A DNA stretch of 64,000 nt from Fodinicola feengrottensis (GTDB taxonomy: Bacteria > Actinomycetota > Actinomycetes > Mycobacteriales > HKI-0501), in assembly GCF_010993775.1 (NCBI RefSeq), contig NZ_WOTO01000019.1, positions 62,001 through 126,000 of the forward strand, written 5' to 3'. The position numbers and the translations under genes were made by a program. Numbering within the stretch: position 1 is the first letter of the stretch; each line of letters starts with the position of its first letter. The notes under the pieces are model-generated. The model was not told where the DNA came from and did not search any database. It saw only the letters and a program-made list of their open reading frames with translations. This document shows, one piece after another, positions 48,719-59,008 of this stretch.

Positions 48719-51252
48719 TTAGTAGGCCAGTACGAGTGTGAGGTTTCCGGAGCCGGGCACGGTCGCTTCCAGGCCACGGGTCGTACGTACCACCTCAGGC
48801 TGGACCGGTTTTCCGTTGAGGGTGGCCGATTTCACCGAAGCGCCGGTCGGCAGCACCGCCCCGATCGTCATCTTCAACGGGCCGCTCGCGGTAACCGTGA
48901 TCGTCTGTCCAGACTCGACGGCGGTGACCGACACCGCGCCGGTGCCGACTCGGATGTTGTGACCGGAAATCCGCTGTTGCCCAGCCGGGATTTGCGGCAC
49001 CACCCGGATCCAGCCATTGCCGGCGTCCGGGTCCACGCCGAGCTGCTGGTGCACGACCGGCCAGAGGATCCCGTACGAACCCCACGCCTGCAACACCATC
49101 GAACGCTCCGTCAACTTCTTGTCAATATTTGCGCCGAAGTCCGGGCTCGGCGCGATCTCCGGCATCGCCCCAGGCATTTCCCCCACAGCGTCGGATCGAG
49201 CTGCACCCGAGCGATGTCGGTCGTGTAGCGAGCCGCTGAGCGCCCATAGTTTCCCTCTGCCACCGCCATAATCGACGTTGTCAAGGTAAAAGCCTCCCGG
49301 TCGGCCGCGACACTGGAAACCGCGATGTCGCACGAGGCACCCTTGTTGCCGGCCGGGTCACTGGTGGGCCCGGTGCCAGTGTGGAAGAGGCCGAGATCGC
49401 CGCTGTAACAAGGCTTTTCGTGCTGGGTAAGGGTCGCCACCGCGTGATCGGTGGAGGCGATCGGCGTACCGTCGGGCAGCGTGGCTTCGGCCGGAGTGAG
49501 TCCGATCCAGTGCCGCTGGAAAACCTTCGTGTTGCCCGGATCGGCGAGCGAGTCCGCGTACGACTGCGTGTCGCCGCCGTTCCACCACGCGTTTTCGAAC
49601 CGGTGCATTAGGTTCGCCACCTTCGCCGCCGCCCAGCGGGCGGTGGCGTTGTCGCCCTTCGCGGTCGCCAGGTCAACCAGATCGGCCAGCCCGCGGATCG
49701 TGTAGACGGTGTTGTCGAGCTTCTCCGCGCCCATCCCCGGCCGCTCAACATTTCCCAGCCCTTCCGGCCAACCGTCGCCGTCCGCGTCCAGGCTGGTCAC
49801 ATATTTCATCGCCCGTACCGAAGCGTCGTACATGTCGTCGAGGAAATGCCGGTCCCCACTCCACCGCCACACCAACGCCACCGCGCTCGGGAACTTCGCC
49901 GACTCGTCGGTGTTGCCCGCATCGGCGTTGGCCCCGAAGTAGACCTGCCCATCAGGGGTCACCTCGTGGACGATCTTTCCGCTGCGGCTGTTGACCTTGT
50001 CGCTGACATCGCGCAGCGATCGCAGGTGCGCCTCGATGTTCTCAAACTGGCCAGCGGCCACCGCGGCGAACGCGGTGTATTCCCCGTCCGTACCGAAAAG
50101 CCAGCTGTAATCCGGAAACCCCGCAGCTATCCAGCGAGCCGAGTCGAGCGTGCCTACCGGCGCGGGATAGACCGTGCCACCGTTGGTCGGGCGCAGTTGC
50201 AGATTATGTGTCTCCTGCACGGCATCGGCCAGATTTTGTTTGGTCCACTCGACGCTCTGCGCGAGCAGCGGATCACCCGGCAGGTCCACCACGGTACGCG
50301 CGTCGACCGCCTTCCGGGCGGTCAGCTTGGCCTCAAATTCCGCGTCGGGATCGCGCAGGACACGCGAAAGTGTGCTCTGCGCGGCCGCTGGCCCGGTGTC
50401 CGAGCCGGCCACCGCGAACCACACGGTCAGCGGTTTCCAGGCAGCCAAAGTGATCCGGTAGTCCAACCGACCGCCGGCGCCGTTCCCGTACGCGGTGTCG
50501 TCGCATCGCGCCGGCAGGTCCGCAGTGCCCGGTCCGGAGGCCGGGCACCTCACCGGCGGATCCTGCGGACCGCGGAAATCATTGCCCACCTGCGACGAGA
50601 CCGGGGTCAGCGACGATCCCACCGACGCGGCCCAGTCATGTTTGAGTTGATTCGGGCCCGGTGGCGTACCCACATCGCGGAACAGCAACGCGTTGCCGGA
50701 AACACTGGCGGTGTCCGGCAAATTCACTGTCGTCTGCGAAGGTTTGGTCTCTCCCCATGGATACATGCCCATGAGCTCGGAATGCGCGTCGACGGACAGC
50801 GTCAACGTGCGGGTTTGGCTGCTGCTCAACGTGAGACCGACCAGCCCGGCCCGCTCCCCGTCGGGATCCTCATCCGTACGAGTGATGCGCAGCCCGTCGT
50901 TGGTCGGAAACTCGGTCCGGACATATCCCCAACCCGACCGCATCCGGTTCGCCGCCGGCAACCACTGTCCATCAACCCCGAACCACAACCCGTCCAACAC
51001 CTTGATCGGTGGCGCGAAGAAACCGCCCATCTCTCCACGGGTATGGAATCCGGCCGCCGGATAGCGGCCGTCTGCCGTTCCCATTGACCAGAACCGGTCG
51101 CCGGTGACCAGCATCCGCCGATCAGCCAGACGTGTCGTGACCGCTAACTCAGGCGTACGCGCCGCAGCGGCAATCACCGGCGGTGGAGCCAAAAACGCCA
51201 GTGCGAGCATGGCGGCGAGACCTGCGGAACGTTTCCCTGGGCCCATGGCCAC
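48719..51252 (-). CDS. Large secreted six-hairpin glycosidase-like protein (one frameshift)
   Basis: About 844 residues. A signal peptide (LAAMLALAFLAPPPVIAAAA) is followed by a beta-rich N-terminal domain (residues 40-340) and an (alpha/alpha)6-barrel-like region with YSWLFGTDGEYTAFAAVAAG, DADGDGWPEG and FENAWWNGGDTQSYAD. The C-terminal beta domain ends GSGNLTLVLAY after a break near 49175. The layout resembles the glycogen-debranching/alpha-L-rhamnosidase-like glycosidases. The Asp in FGTDGEY and Glu in DGWPEG are candidate catalytic acids. The substrate, presumably an extracellular glycan, is not defined. Confidence 0.82.
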
Positions 51253-51285
51253 TGGACTTTACCCGCAGTCGGGTCCAGCCACCCG

Positions 51286-51867
51286 TCAGCGGAGGACGCG
51301 ATAGCGAAGGTGAGTGGCAGCTGGGGTGTCGATCACTCGGACGATGTCCAGCTCGATCCGCGACGGCAACACGTCGAACATTCGTCGGCCGCTGCCAAAC
51401 AGCACCGGGATCTGGTGGATCTGCAGTTCGTCCAGCACCCCGGCCTCCAGCGCCCGTTGTGCCGTGTACGCGCCATGCACCAGCACGTGCCGATCCCCGG
51501 CGGCGGCCTTCGCCTGGGCCATCGCGCTCTCGATCCCGTCATTCACGTACGTCACCATGGGATAGTTGGCGACCGTCGGCCCGGGCGGCCGGTGACTGGG
51601 CACAAAAATCGGTACCCCACTATGGTCACCACCCCAGTGATCGACCTGCTCTACGGTACGCCGCCCCGCCAGCACCGCACCGTGGTTGTGGAACTCGTCG
51701 AACAACTCCGCCGCCGGCCCATCCGGCCGGACAAAATTGCCCGCATCAGACACGAACCAGTCGTGCAGCCGCATAAAGTCGTCGCCCCCGGGGTTGCCCG
51801 GCTCGTCATGGGGACCGGCGATATAGCCATCGAGCGACATCGACATGTAGAGCACCGATACGGACAT
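51286..51867 (-). CDS. Dihydrofolate reductase-fold protein (RibD C-terminal type)
   Basis: A 193-residue protein from ATG 51867 (AGGAGG 7 bases upstream). It starts MSVSVLYMSMSLDGYIAGP, with GAVLAGRRTVEQVDHWGG, the cofactor loop HVLVHGAYTAQRALEAGVLD and IPVLFGSGRRMFDVL. It belongs to the same broad family as the protein at 21461-22000 but is not close to it. The frame is intact. The substrate is unknown. Confidence 0.88.
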   Translation of the reverse strand: MSVSVLYMSMSLDGYIAGPHDEPGNPGGDDFMRLHDWFVSDAGNFVRPDGPAAELFDEFHNHGAVLAGRRTVEQVDHWGGDHSGVPIFVPSHRPPGPTVANYPMVTYVNDGIESAMAQAKAAAGDRHVLVHGAYTAQRALEAGVLDELQIHQIPVLFGSGRRMFDVLPSRIELDIVRVIDTPAATHLRYRVLR

Positions 51868-51993
51868 CTCGACCTCCTGTGGTCTTGGCTTCGCAGTTAT
51901 GACCAGAGACAATCCCATTTCTCATCGGTCGGCTGACGTGCGCCGCAACAACCCCGCTAAACCGACACTCGAATCGGTGGATACAGGCTTAGG

Positions 51994-52632
51994 GTGTTGT
52001 GGGTGATCACCGTCGTCGACTATGACCCTGCCTGGCCGCCGCGGTTCGAGGTTCTCCGGCAGGAGTACGCGCGAGCGATGGCTGCGGCTGATGTGCCAGT
52101 GGTGGCGATCGAACATGTAGGCAGTACGTCCGTGCCCGGCCTCGCCGCCAAACCCGTCATCGACTGCGACATCATCGTTGCACCGGCCGATGTCGAGGCC
52201 GCCTCGGCGGTGCTGGTGGGGCTCGGCTTCCGGCCGTTGGGAGAACTGGGAATCCCGCGGCGATGGGCGTTCAAGGAACCTGCCCGGCTAGCGGGCACCA
52301 ACACCTACGTGATCGTTGAGGGCGCGTTGTCGCTGCGCAATCACCTGTGCGTACGCGACGTGTTGCGTTCCAATGCCGCGCTGCGGGAGGAGTATGCAGC
52401 GGTGAAGCTGCGTGTTGCCGCGACGGCGGCGAACATCGACGAGTACGGCCGCGGCAAAAACGCGACTATTCAGCGGATTCTCGCGGCAGGCGGCATGAAC
52501 GACGCTGAACGGGCGTCGATCGATGCCAATCTGGTGCCGTCACACGAGACGCTTCCTCGCTCGTACGGATCGCCGTCGGAACAGTACGACGACAAGCAGA
52601 GTGCCGAAAAAGACCACCGCGATCACGGGTAG
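51994..52632 (+). CDS. GrpB-family protein (UPF0157), nucleotidyltransferase fold
   Basis: A 212-residue protein with the GrpB core VVDYDPAWPPRFEVLRQE, IEHVGSTSVPGLAAKPVIDC and DYDIIV-like strands, and RNHLCVRDVLRSN. These fit the GrpB/dephospho-CoA kinase-associated nucleotidyltransferase family; its biological role is not settled. The first GTG is at 51994, but GTG 52003 fits the family start better. The final 30 residues (from VPSHETLPRSYG) overlap the convergent membrane-protein gene by 93 bp and look foreign, so a late indel may hide the real stop near 52525. Confidence 0.85.
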   Translation: MLWVITVVDYDPAWPPRFEVLRQEYARAMAAADVPVVAIEHVGSTSVPGLAAKPVIDCDIIVAPADVEAASAVLVGLGFRPLGELGIPRRWAFKEPARLAGTNTYVIVEGALSLRNHLCVRDVLRSNAALREEYAAVKLRVAATAANIDEYGRGKNATIQRILAAGGMNDAERASIDANLVPSHETLPRSYGSPSEQYDDKQSAEKDHRDHG

Positions 52633-52983
52633 CGACCAGAACTTGAGAGCCGCCACCAAAACGTTCACCTCTTCGACTGCACTGTCGGGTGACGAGGTGA
52701 GGAACAGCACCAGGGAACTGGCGAACAGGCCAATGTATCCGATCATCAGCGCCAGTCCAGAGACACCGGCGGCGAGCAGCGCGATCGCCGTCGCCGCCAT
52801 CGGTTGGGCGGTGTCGCGCTCGATGGCGGCGGTGGTGACTGGCAGCGGCGCCCAATGCTGACCTCGGTACGCCAGCCACTGCCGCCGCAGGTCGTTGACC
52901 TTGTCCCAACAGACCCGCCGAAATGAAGCCGTGATGCGCGGGACGACATAGCGGCGGCCCGCGGTGTCGTAAACACACCTCAT
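52540..52983 (-). CDS. Small membrane protein
   Basis: A 147-residue protein starting MRCVYDTAGRRYVVPRITAS. Two hydrophobic helices follow, near residues 64-95 (AATAIALLAAGVSGLALMIG and IGLFASSLVLFLTS) and 112-135 (KFWSLPVIAVVFFGTLLVVV), with a basic tail RRRSVRARKRLV. No family is recognised. The frame is intact; its 3' end overlaps the doubtful tail of the GrpB-family gene. Confidence 0.72.
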   Translation of the reverse strand: MRCVYDTAGRRYVVPRITASFRRVCWDKVNDLRRQWLAYRGQHWAPLPVTTAAIERDTAQPMAATAIALLAAGVSGLALMIGYIGLFASSLVLFLTSSPDSAVEEVNVLVAALKFWSLPVIAVVFFGTLLVVVLFRRRSVRARKRLV

Positions 52984-53035
52984 CGGTTAGCCGATGCTAG
53001 GACCTGGCGGCCGAGACCAGTCTCGGCCGCGGTAG

Positions 53036-53963
53036 TTAGGCCGCAGGGGTGGTGAAGTAGTGGCCCTTCTCGAGGTCCTCCAGAATCCCGGGAAGAGTGG
53101 GCTGCCATCCCAGCAGCTCGCGGGTCAGCGCGGCGGACGCCGGACTGTCGAGCCCAAAAAATCCAGACAGCCAGCCAAAATGCGCCTCGCCCTGCTCCGT
53201 CGGGACGGCGACGACCGGGAGGTCGAGATGCCGTCCGATCACCTCGGCAATGGCGCGGATGGGTACGCCCTCGTCGGCGACTCCGTGCAGCGTCGATCCC
53301 GCTGGAGCCTTTTCCAGCGCCAGCCGGAAAAGGTGCGCGGCATCGAGCCGGGGTACGGCGGTCCAGCGGCTGGACCCCCATCGCCGAGATAGCCCGATAC
53401 GCCCTTTTCCCGGGCGATGCCTATCAACGAGGGGACGAAGCCGGAGTCTCCGTCGCCGTGGACAGTAGGGGAAAGTCGTACGATCGATGACCGAACGCCG
53501 CGCGAGGCAAGGGAAAGTGTCAACTCCCCGTTGGCATGCCGCCCCGCCAGACCTTCGGCCCGAGCCCGGAACGGTTCGTGCCCATCCTGTTCGGTCGCTA
53601 TCCGTCCCGGTGCGACCCCGAGCGTTCCCACCGCGATGACGAGGGGCCGGTCAGAACCCGCGAGCGCGTCTCCGAACGCCTCGACGGCACGGCGATCCGC
53701 CATGACGGCGCCCTGGAAGTCGCCGCTGAAAGCGATGTCGTGCTTGAAACCGAGATGGATCACGCCGTCAGACTCGGCCGCCGCGCTGCGCAGCGTGTCG
53801 AGATCATCGAGGGAGCCGCGACGCACCTCGGCGCCGGTCGCGGCGAGAGCGGCCGCCGAACCCTGCGAGCGGCGAGGCCGATGACCTGGTGTCCCGCGTC
53901 GATGAGCTCCGGTACGACCGCGGAGCCGATCCAGCCGGACGCGCCGGTGACGAAAACGCGCAT
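53036..53963 (-). CDS. NAD(P)-dependent extended SDR / epimerase-like protein (two frameshifts)
   Basis: About 309 residues. The N-terminal cofactor motif is [20 protein letters not shown]. The middle has [19 protein letters not shown] and [20 protein letters not shown], and the C-terminus [20 protein letters not shown], then LLGWQP. The usual YxxxK is not obvious, and IRLSP.VHG is typical of NmrA/epimerase-like actinobacterial proteins. Breaks lie near 53870 and 53385. It is divergent from the TetR gene at 54071, with tandem palindromes between them. The substrate is unknown. Confidence 0.86.
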
Positions 53964-54004
53964 GAGAATCCTCCAGAAGGTGGCCCGTCCTGCACTTGAG
54001 GATC

Positions 54005-54056
54005 GATGTCAGCCACTGCCATCAACGTAGCTCGAGATGTCAGTCGCTGTCATCAA
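54005..54056. promoter_or_regulatory. Tandem palindromic operators between SDR and TetR genes
   Basis: Two copies of GATGTCAG-N3-CTG(C/T)CATCAA start at 54005 and 54036, 31 bp apart (about three helix turns). Each has arms GATG-CAG / CTG-CATC. They lie between divergent genes and are probably bound by the TetR protein at 54071. Confidence 0.72.
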
Positions 54057-54070
54057 CTAGACTGGGAGGC

Positions 54071-54644
54071 ATGAGTCGATGGGAGCCCAACGCGCGTGGC
54101 CGGCTGGTGGAGGCCGCCCTCACGCTGTACTGTACAGCGAGCGCGGCTTCGAACAGACCACGGCGGCCGACATCGCCCGGCAGGCCGGGCTCACCGAACG
54201 TACGTACTTCCGCCACTTCAAGGACAAACGCGAGGTGTTGTTCTGGGGCGCGGCACAGCTGGAGGAGCTCTTCGTGACCGCGGTCACCGGCGCACCTGAC
54301 TCGGCGACCCCGATCGAAGCGATCGCGGTCGGCCTCGACGCCGCCGCCCACCTGTTCGAGGACCGCCGCGAAGCCTCCCGGCAGCGCCAGGCCGTGATCG
54401 TCGCGAACGCCGAGCTGCGTGAACGCGAGCTGATCAAGCTGGCGAACCTCGCCGCGCGGCGGTCGCCGGCGCGCTGCGCGACCGCGGCGTCCCGGACACC
54501 GCCGCGAGCCTCGCGGCGGAGATCGCGATCGCCGTCTTCAAAATCGGTTTCGAGCGTTGGCTCGACGACCACCGGCAGCGCGAATTCCGCTTCTTCACCC
54601 GGGAGTCGCTTGCCCAGCTCAAGACCGTGACCGCGGGCAAATAG
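54071..54644 (+). CDS. TetR-family regulator (two frameshifts)
   Basis: About 190 residues from ATG 54071 (MSRWEPNARGRLVEAALTLY). After a break near 54130 (CTGTACTGTACAG) the helix-turn-helix is TTAADIARQAGLTERTYFRH with FKDKREVLFW. The ligand domain includes AAHLFEDRREASRQRQAVI. After a second break near 54465 the protein ends FFTRESLAQLKTVTAGK. The tandem operators at 54005-54056 lie 15-66 bases upstream. It should control itself and the divergent SDR. Confidence 0.88.
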
Positions 54645-54706
54645 CCGGCCCCTCTGTCCGCCCGACAGGGCGAGCCGCAGACGTTTTACCGTGGTCTGCT
54701 GGTGGG

Positions 54707-55090
54707 GTGATCACAGCCCAGCGAAGCGAGGTGGCGGCACCTGCGCAGTTGCTGACCCGTCAGTCGAGCCCGCTGCTCTGGAATTCCCTGCTGCTGGAAG
54801 GTGGGCTGGGCCTGCCCGCCTTGCTGATTTGGACGTACGCCAGCGTCTTCCTCAGCGATGGCTGCCTCGGCCAAACCGTGGGAAACGAGACGCTTTTCTG
54901 CCATTCGGGTACTTATCAGTGGGTTGTTTTCCTTACCGTGCCCGCTGCCTGGCTGCTCGGCCTGGCCATCGGCATGGTCGGGGTCATCTCCGACCGCAGG
55001 AGACCGGGCCGAGGCTGGCCGTGGGCGCTCGCCGCCTGGCTAACCCTGGTCACGTCGCCATTTCTTTGCGTTGTCTTGACGCTTTTGTGA
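54707..55090 (+). CDS. Small polytopic membrane protein
   Basis: A 127-residue protein from GTG 54707 with three hydrophobic segments: LLLEGGLGLPALLIWTYAS, WVVFLTVPAAWLLGLAIGMV, and WALAAWLTLVTSPFLCVVLT. Two cysteines (DGCLGQ and FCHSG) lie in the first loop. No family is recognised. The frame is intact, and it is convergent with the gene at 55097. Confidence 0.72.
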   Translation: MITAQRSEVAAPAQLLTRQSSPLLWNSLLLEGGLGLPALLIWTYASVFLSDGCLGQTVGNETLFCHSGTYQWVVFLTVPAAWLLGLAIGMVGVISDRRRPGRGWPWALAAWLTLVTSPFLCVVLTLL

Positions 55091-55096
55091 GAACTC

Positions 55097-55554
55097 TCAG
55101 CGGCGCAGCCGGAAAGTGCGCGCACTCCTCGCGGTGCCGGTGATCAGCACCGAAACCACTATCCCCATCACCAGATCCATCGACGCGGTGGCGACCTTGC
55201 TGCCGAAATCGACGGTGAGGGTGAGCGGCAGGAGCGTCCCGATCAACGTCGCCAACCCCACCAGCCAACCGAAATACCAGGTCGGCCGGGGCACCGCGAG
55301 GGACAGCAACTGCATCACGCCGGCGGCCGCGAGGGTCAGACCGGCCGCGGCCAGGGCGTACGCGCCGACGCTGACGTCCCCCCCCACACGCCCTGTCCCT
55401 TGGGCGCCAACAAGGGCACATTGAAAATGCCACGGGCGACCAGGATCCCGGCGATGGCGACCAGTGCGGCGATCACCGCGCTCACCACCGCGCCGGCCCA
55501 CAGGCGACGCGCGTCCAACCGGCCGCCGTCACCGTAATCGCGGTCGTCGCTCAT
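55097..55554 (-). CDS. DUF6069-like membrane protein (one frameshift)
   Basis: About 152 residues with four hydrophobic segments (AGAVVSAVIAALVAIAGILV, YALAAAGLTLAAAGVMQLLS, WLVGLATLIGTLLPLTL, MDLVMGIVVSVLITG). This is the pattern of actinobacterial DUF6069 proteins. The frame breaks near 55385 in a run of six C. It lies 67 bp upstream of, and on the same strand as, the cimA gene end. The function is unknown. Confidence 0.78.
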
Positions 55555-55621
55555 CGTCGGGCGCCTCCGTCTGCCGGCCGGTTTGGCCAGTACGCCCAGA
55601 TCTTATCGGCCGCGCGGGGTC

Positions 55622-57213
55622 TCAGCCTTTCGTGGCGCCGCGATAGCGACTAAGGCCATAGGTGAGCGCGTCGACCATGGCCCGCCATGAGGCCTCGACG
55701 ATGTTTCCGTGTACGCCCACGGTCGTCCAGTCACGCTCGGCGTCGGTCGTCTCCAACAGCACCCGGGTGACCGCGTCGGTGCCCGGCCGGCCTTCCAGAA
55801 TGCGCACCTTGTAGTCGGACAGGTCCATTCCCGCCAGGCTCGGATAGCGGCCGACGAGGCCTTCCCGGAGCGCCTGGTCGAGGGCGTTGATCGGACCGTT
55901 TCCCTCCGCGGTGGAGATAATGCGTTCGTTGCCGACCAACAGTTTCACGGTCGCCTCGCACGACACCCGGCCGTCGTCCCGGTGCTCGATCAGCACCCGA
56001 TAGGACTCCAAGGTGAAATAGCTGGGCTTTCGACCGTCCACTTCGGACCGTACGAGCAACTCGAAAGAAGCGTCCGCGGCCTCGAATGACCAGCCTTCGG
56101 CCTCCAGGTCCTTGACCTTTTCGACCACTCGGCCAGCGGCTTCGGGGTGGCCGGCCAGATCCACGCCGAGCTCGCGACTCTTGAGCTCGACGGAGGCCCG
56201 GCCGGCCATCTCGGTCACCAGGATGCGCATGTCATTTCCGACAGTGGCCGGCTCCATGTGGTTATAGAGTTCCGGACTCACCTTGATCGCGCTCGCGTGC
56301 AACCCCGCCTTGTGGGCGAAAGCGCTGGACCCGACATAAGCCTGGTGGGTGTCGGGTGCGATGTTCGCGATTTCGGCGCGATGGCGTGTGACACCCTCAC
56401 CATTTCGGTCAGGCAGCCGTCCGGCAGCACTGACCGCCCCATTTTCGTCACCAGCCCGGCGACCACCGGGAAAAGGTCGGCGTTGCCGGCCCGCTCCCCG
56501 TAGCCGTTGGCGGTGCACTGGACGTGCGTGGCGCCGGCGTCGACCGCCGCCAGCGTATTGGCCACCGCGCAGGCCGTGTCGTCCTGGCAGTGGATGCCGA
56601 TCCGGAACCCGCCGCGTTCGGCGACTTCCCGTACCACCTGGGAAAGTCCCATCGGCAGCATGCCGCCATTGGTGTCACACAACACACCCACGTCGGCGCC
56701 GGCGTCGAAAGCGGCCTGCAAAACCCGAAGACCATAGTCCCGGTCGTGCTGGTAGCCGTCGAAGAAATGTTCGCAGTCAAGGAAAACCCGACGGCCTTCG
56801 GACACCAGGAAGGAAACGGTGTCACTGACCATCGCGAGGTTTTCTTCCAGGGTCGTACGCAATGCCCGCTCGACGTGCCACACGTCCGACTTCGCCACCA
56901 AGGTGACAACCTCGGTCTGTGCATCCCGAAGCGCGAGAACCTGACGATCGTCACTGGCTTTGGACCCAGCCTTGCGGGTCGCGCCGAAGGCGACCAGTTT
57001 CGCGTGTTTGAGCACCAGCTCACCCTTGGCCGCGCGGGCGAAGAACTCGGTGTCTTTCGGCATCGCCCCAGGCCAGCCGCCCTCGATGAACCCGACGCCC
57101 ACCTCGTCCAGCAGCCGGGCCACCGTCAGCTTGTCGTTCGCCGAGTAGGTAATGCCCTCCCGCTGCGCACCATCGCGAAGAGTGGTGTCGAAGACGTGGA
57201 AGCTGTCGTCCAT
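55622..57213 (-). CDS. cimA: Citramalate synthase (one frameshift)
   Basis: About 530 residues. It condenses pyruvate and acetyl-CoA to (R)-citramalate, the entry to the threonine-independent isoleucine route. The DRE-TIM barrel starts MDDSFHVFDTTLRDGAQREG, with GIHCQDDTACAVANTLAAVD and the TANGYGERAGNADLF loop. The C-terminal regulatory (LeuA-type) domain is recovered after a break near 56375 and ends GLSRYRGATKG. Some actinobacteria annotate it as 2-isopropylmalate synthase-like; the long GYGERAGNADL form favours citramalate synthase. An attenuator-like leader lies upstream. Confidence 0.93.
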
Positions 57214-57256
57214 CACGGAACAGGTCCTTTCGAGGTGGCCCGGTCGGAGTTTGTAC

Positions 57257-57291
57257 CCAAACAAAAAGACCCCCCACTGCGTGGGAGGTCT
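57257..57291 (-). terminator. Intrinsic terminator in the cimA leader (attenuator)
   Basis: On the minus-strand RNA, AGACCUCCCAC pairs with GUGGGGGGUCU over 11 bp (one G-U) around a GCA loop, followed by UUUUUGUUU. It lies 44 bases upstream of the cimA start codon and 29 bases after the leader-peptide stop. A second GC-rich pairing (GCGCG and ACGC with GCGT and CGCGC) sits between them. Confidence 0.85.
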
Positions 57292-57319
57292 GCGCGTACG
57301 CGATGAGGCTGCGTGCGCG

Positions 57320-57352
57320 CTAAGTGCCAATAATGAGTCGACCGGTGTGCAT
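57320..57352 (-). CDS. cimA leader peptide MHTGRLIIGT
   Basis: A ten-codon frame, ATG CAC ACC GGT CGA CTC ATT ATT GGC ACT, then TAG, lying just upstream of an intrinsic terminator and cimA. The run Leu-Ile-Ile fits a ribosome-stalling sensor for branched-chain amino acids. No clear ribosome site is seen. Attenuation leaders of this kind are known before ilvB and leuA in actinobacteria; its use for cimA here is inferred. Confidence 0.65.
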   Translation of the reverse strand: MHTGRLIIGT

Positions 57353-57584
57353 GCCCAGAGTGTGCCACCGGAATCGGAACGGGAAATCCGTCCCACCATG
57401 CGGGACAGGGGCCAGATCCAGCCCGCCTTTAAACGGGAAGATCTATGACCTTCGAAGCGAACCCGGCCGCCGACTCGGACGCCGTCTGCGTTGATTACAG
57501 CAACACGGCGGTCCTGGTCGGCGGCACGAATTACACCAACGACAACATCGCGGTCTTTCGCTTCAAAGAAGGACGCCCTACCCC

Positions 57585-59008
57585 TCAGGATTTCGCCTGG
57601 ACCTGGGTGCCGATCCACGGGCCGAGAGAGTCGGCGCCGTTGGAGAGCACTCCGAGGTGCGTACGACCTGGGATGGTGCCGAGCGTCGGCTTCACCTGGT
57701 GGGCCTTCGCCGCGTACGCGAGTTCCTTGGCGGGGTTGAAAACCTCGTCCTGCGAGCCGATCCAGACCCCGAGCGGCTTGTCGAGCCCGGCCAACACGTC
57801 CGCACTGTTGGCCGGGTTCTGCGCCACCGCCATGGTGACCGTGTAGCGGTTCACCAGGTGGGCGCTGGAGATCTGGTCCTTCGTGTACGCGAATCCCCCG
57901 CGCGTTCGCGTGCGCGTCGACAATTCCCTCGGTGACCGCTTCAGCGACGAAGGCGCGCTCGCAGACGGTGGCGAAGTTGGCCGCGCCGGCCTGCTGTTCG
58001 GTGTCCGAGTGCAAGCCGAAATCGGGCGCCAGGAACGCATATCCGGCCACCGTCGAGTTGATCAGGCTCACACTGTTGAGGACTACCCCGGCACCGGCCG
58101 AGTGACCGCCGACGTATTCCGGCAGATGGGGATAGCGGTCTTTCACGAAGTCCACCACGGTTTTGGTGTCCTGCCACACCTGCTGCTCGCTCGGTGCGTC
58201 ACCCGGCTGACCGCCAGAGGATCCGTGCCCGCGGATGTCGACCAGATAGGTCGCCACGGCGTACTTGGCCGCGAGTTGCTTGCCGAGGTCGAGATAACCG
58301 GCCGTGCTGTGTGCGCCGGAACCGTGGTAGAAGACCAGGGTCGCGATTGGTTTCGCTGGCACGTAAGCGAAATAGGCCAGCTTCACGCCGTCGGTGGCCG
58401 GCACGTACCCGCTGGGCGGAGTATCGATCGGCGCGTCGCCGACTTGGCTCTGACTGAGCCCGCCGACCGCCACCGGCGGAAAAGAGCAAGGCCAACTGGC
58501 GTACGCGACTCCGCCGCCCAGGACCACCAGCAGCACCGCCGACGTGAGGCCGACAGCGCCCAAACCCGCCACGAAACGCTGGAAACCCGAGTAGCCGGCC
58601 CGCTTTTCCCGTACCACGGTGTCCCATTCGGACTGGCCAAGGTTCAGCCACTCCCGGACGTTGGTTTTGCGCAACTGCAACGCGACCACGGCCGGCAGGA
58701 CGAGCGCGGCGAGGATGGCCACGCTGTCGAAGGCCACATACTGCAGGACCCGTACGACCACGACGAACGCCATAACTGTCAGCAACAGCACCGAAGTGGA
58801 CCGCGCCGGCCGGCGCAGCCGGATGACCATCCAGCCGGTCGCGAGGCCGGCCACCAGCAATCCGGCGCCGATCGATCCAGTGGTAGGTGGTGCCGGCATC
58901 GGGGCCAAAGCCGATGATGCCGTTGACCAGGGTGAGGAAACTGGAGATGGTGAGCAGCACCCGCATCCAGGTGATCGCTCCAGGAGCCTTCTTGTCAGGC
59001 ACGGTCAT
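57585..59008 (-). CDS. Membrane-anchored alpha/beta hydrolase (two frameshifts)
   Basis: About 474 residues. The N-terminal 170 contain four hydrophobic helices (ITWMRVLLTISSFLTLVNGI, GLLVAGLATGWMVIRL, VLLLTVMAFVVVVRVLQY, LGAVGLTSAVLLVVLGGGV). The hydrolase domain follows, with LVFYHGSGAHSTAG, DIRGHGSSGG, the nucleophile elbow YVGGHSAGAGV, the acid in IGSQDEVFNPAKE and His in PGRTHLGVL. Breaks lie near 58905 and 57890. Its start overlaps the PadR stop by 14 bp, so the two are coupled. It may be a lysophospholipase-like enzyme acting at the outer membrane face. Confidence 0.86.

Noticed and set aside
49846..51087. A 413-codon plus-strand open frame
   Set aside because: Antisense to the large secreted glycosidase-like gene, with shadow-type composition.
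57445..57846. A plus-strand frame starting MTFEANPAADSDAVCVDYSN
   Set aside because: The first 45 codons look fairly protein-like, but most of the frame is antisense to the membrane-anchored hydrolase and no family is recognised. I could not separate it from chance.
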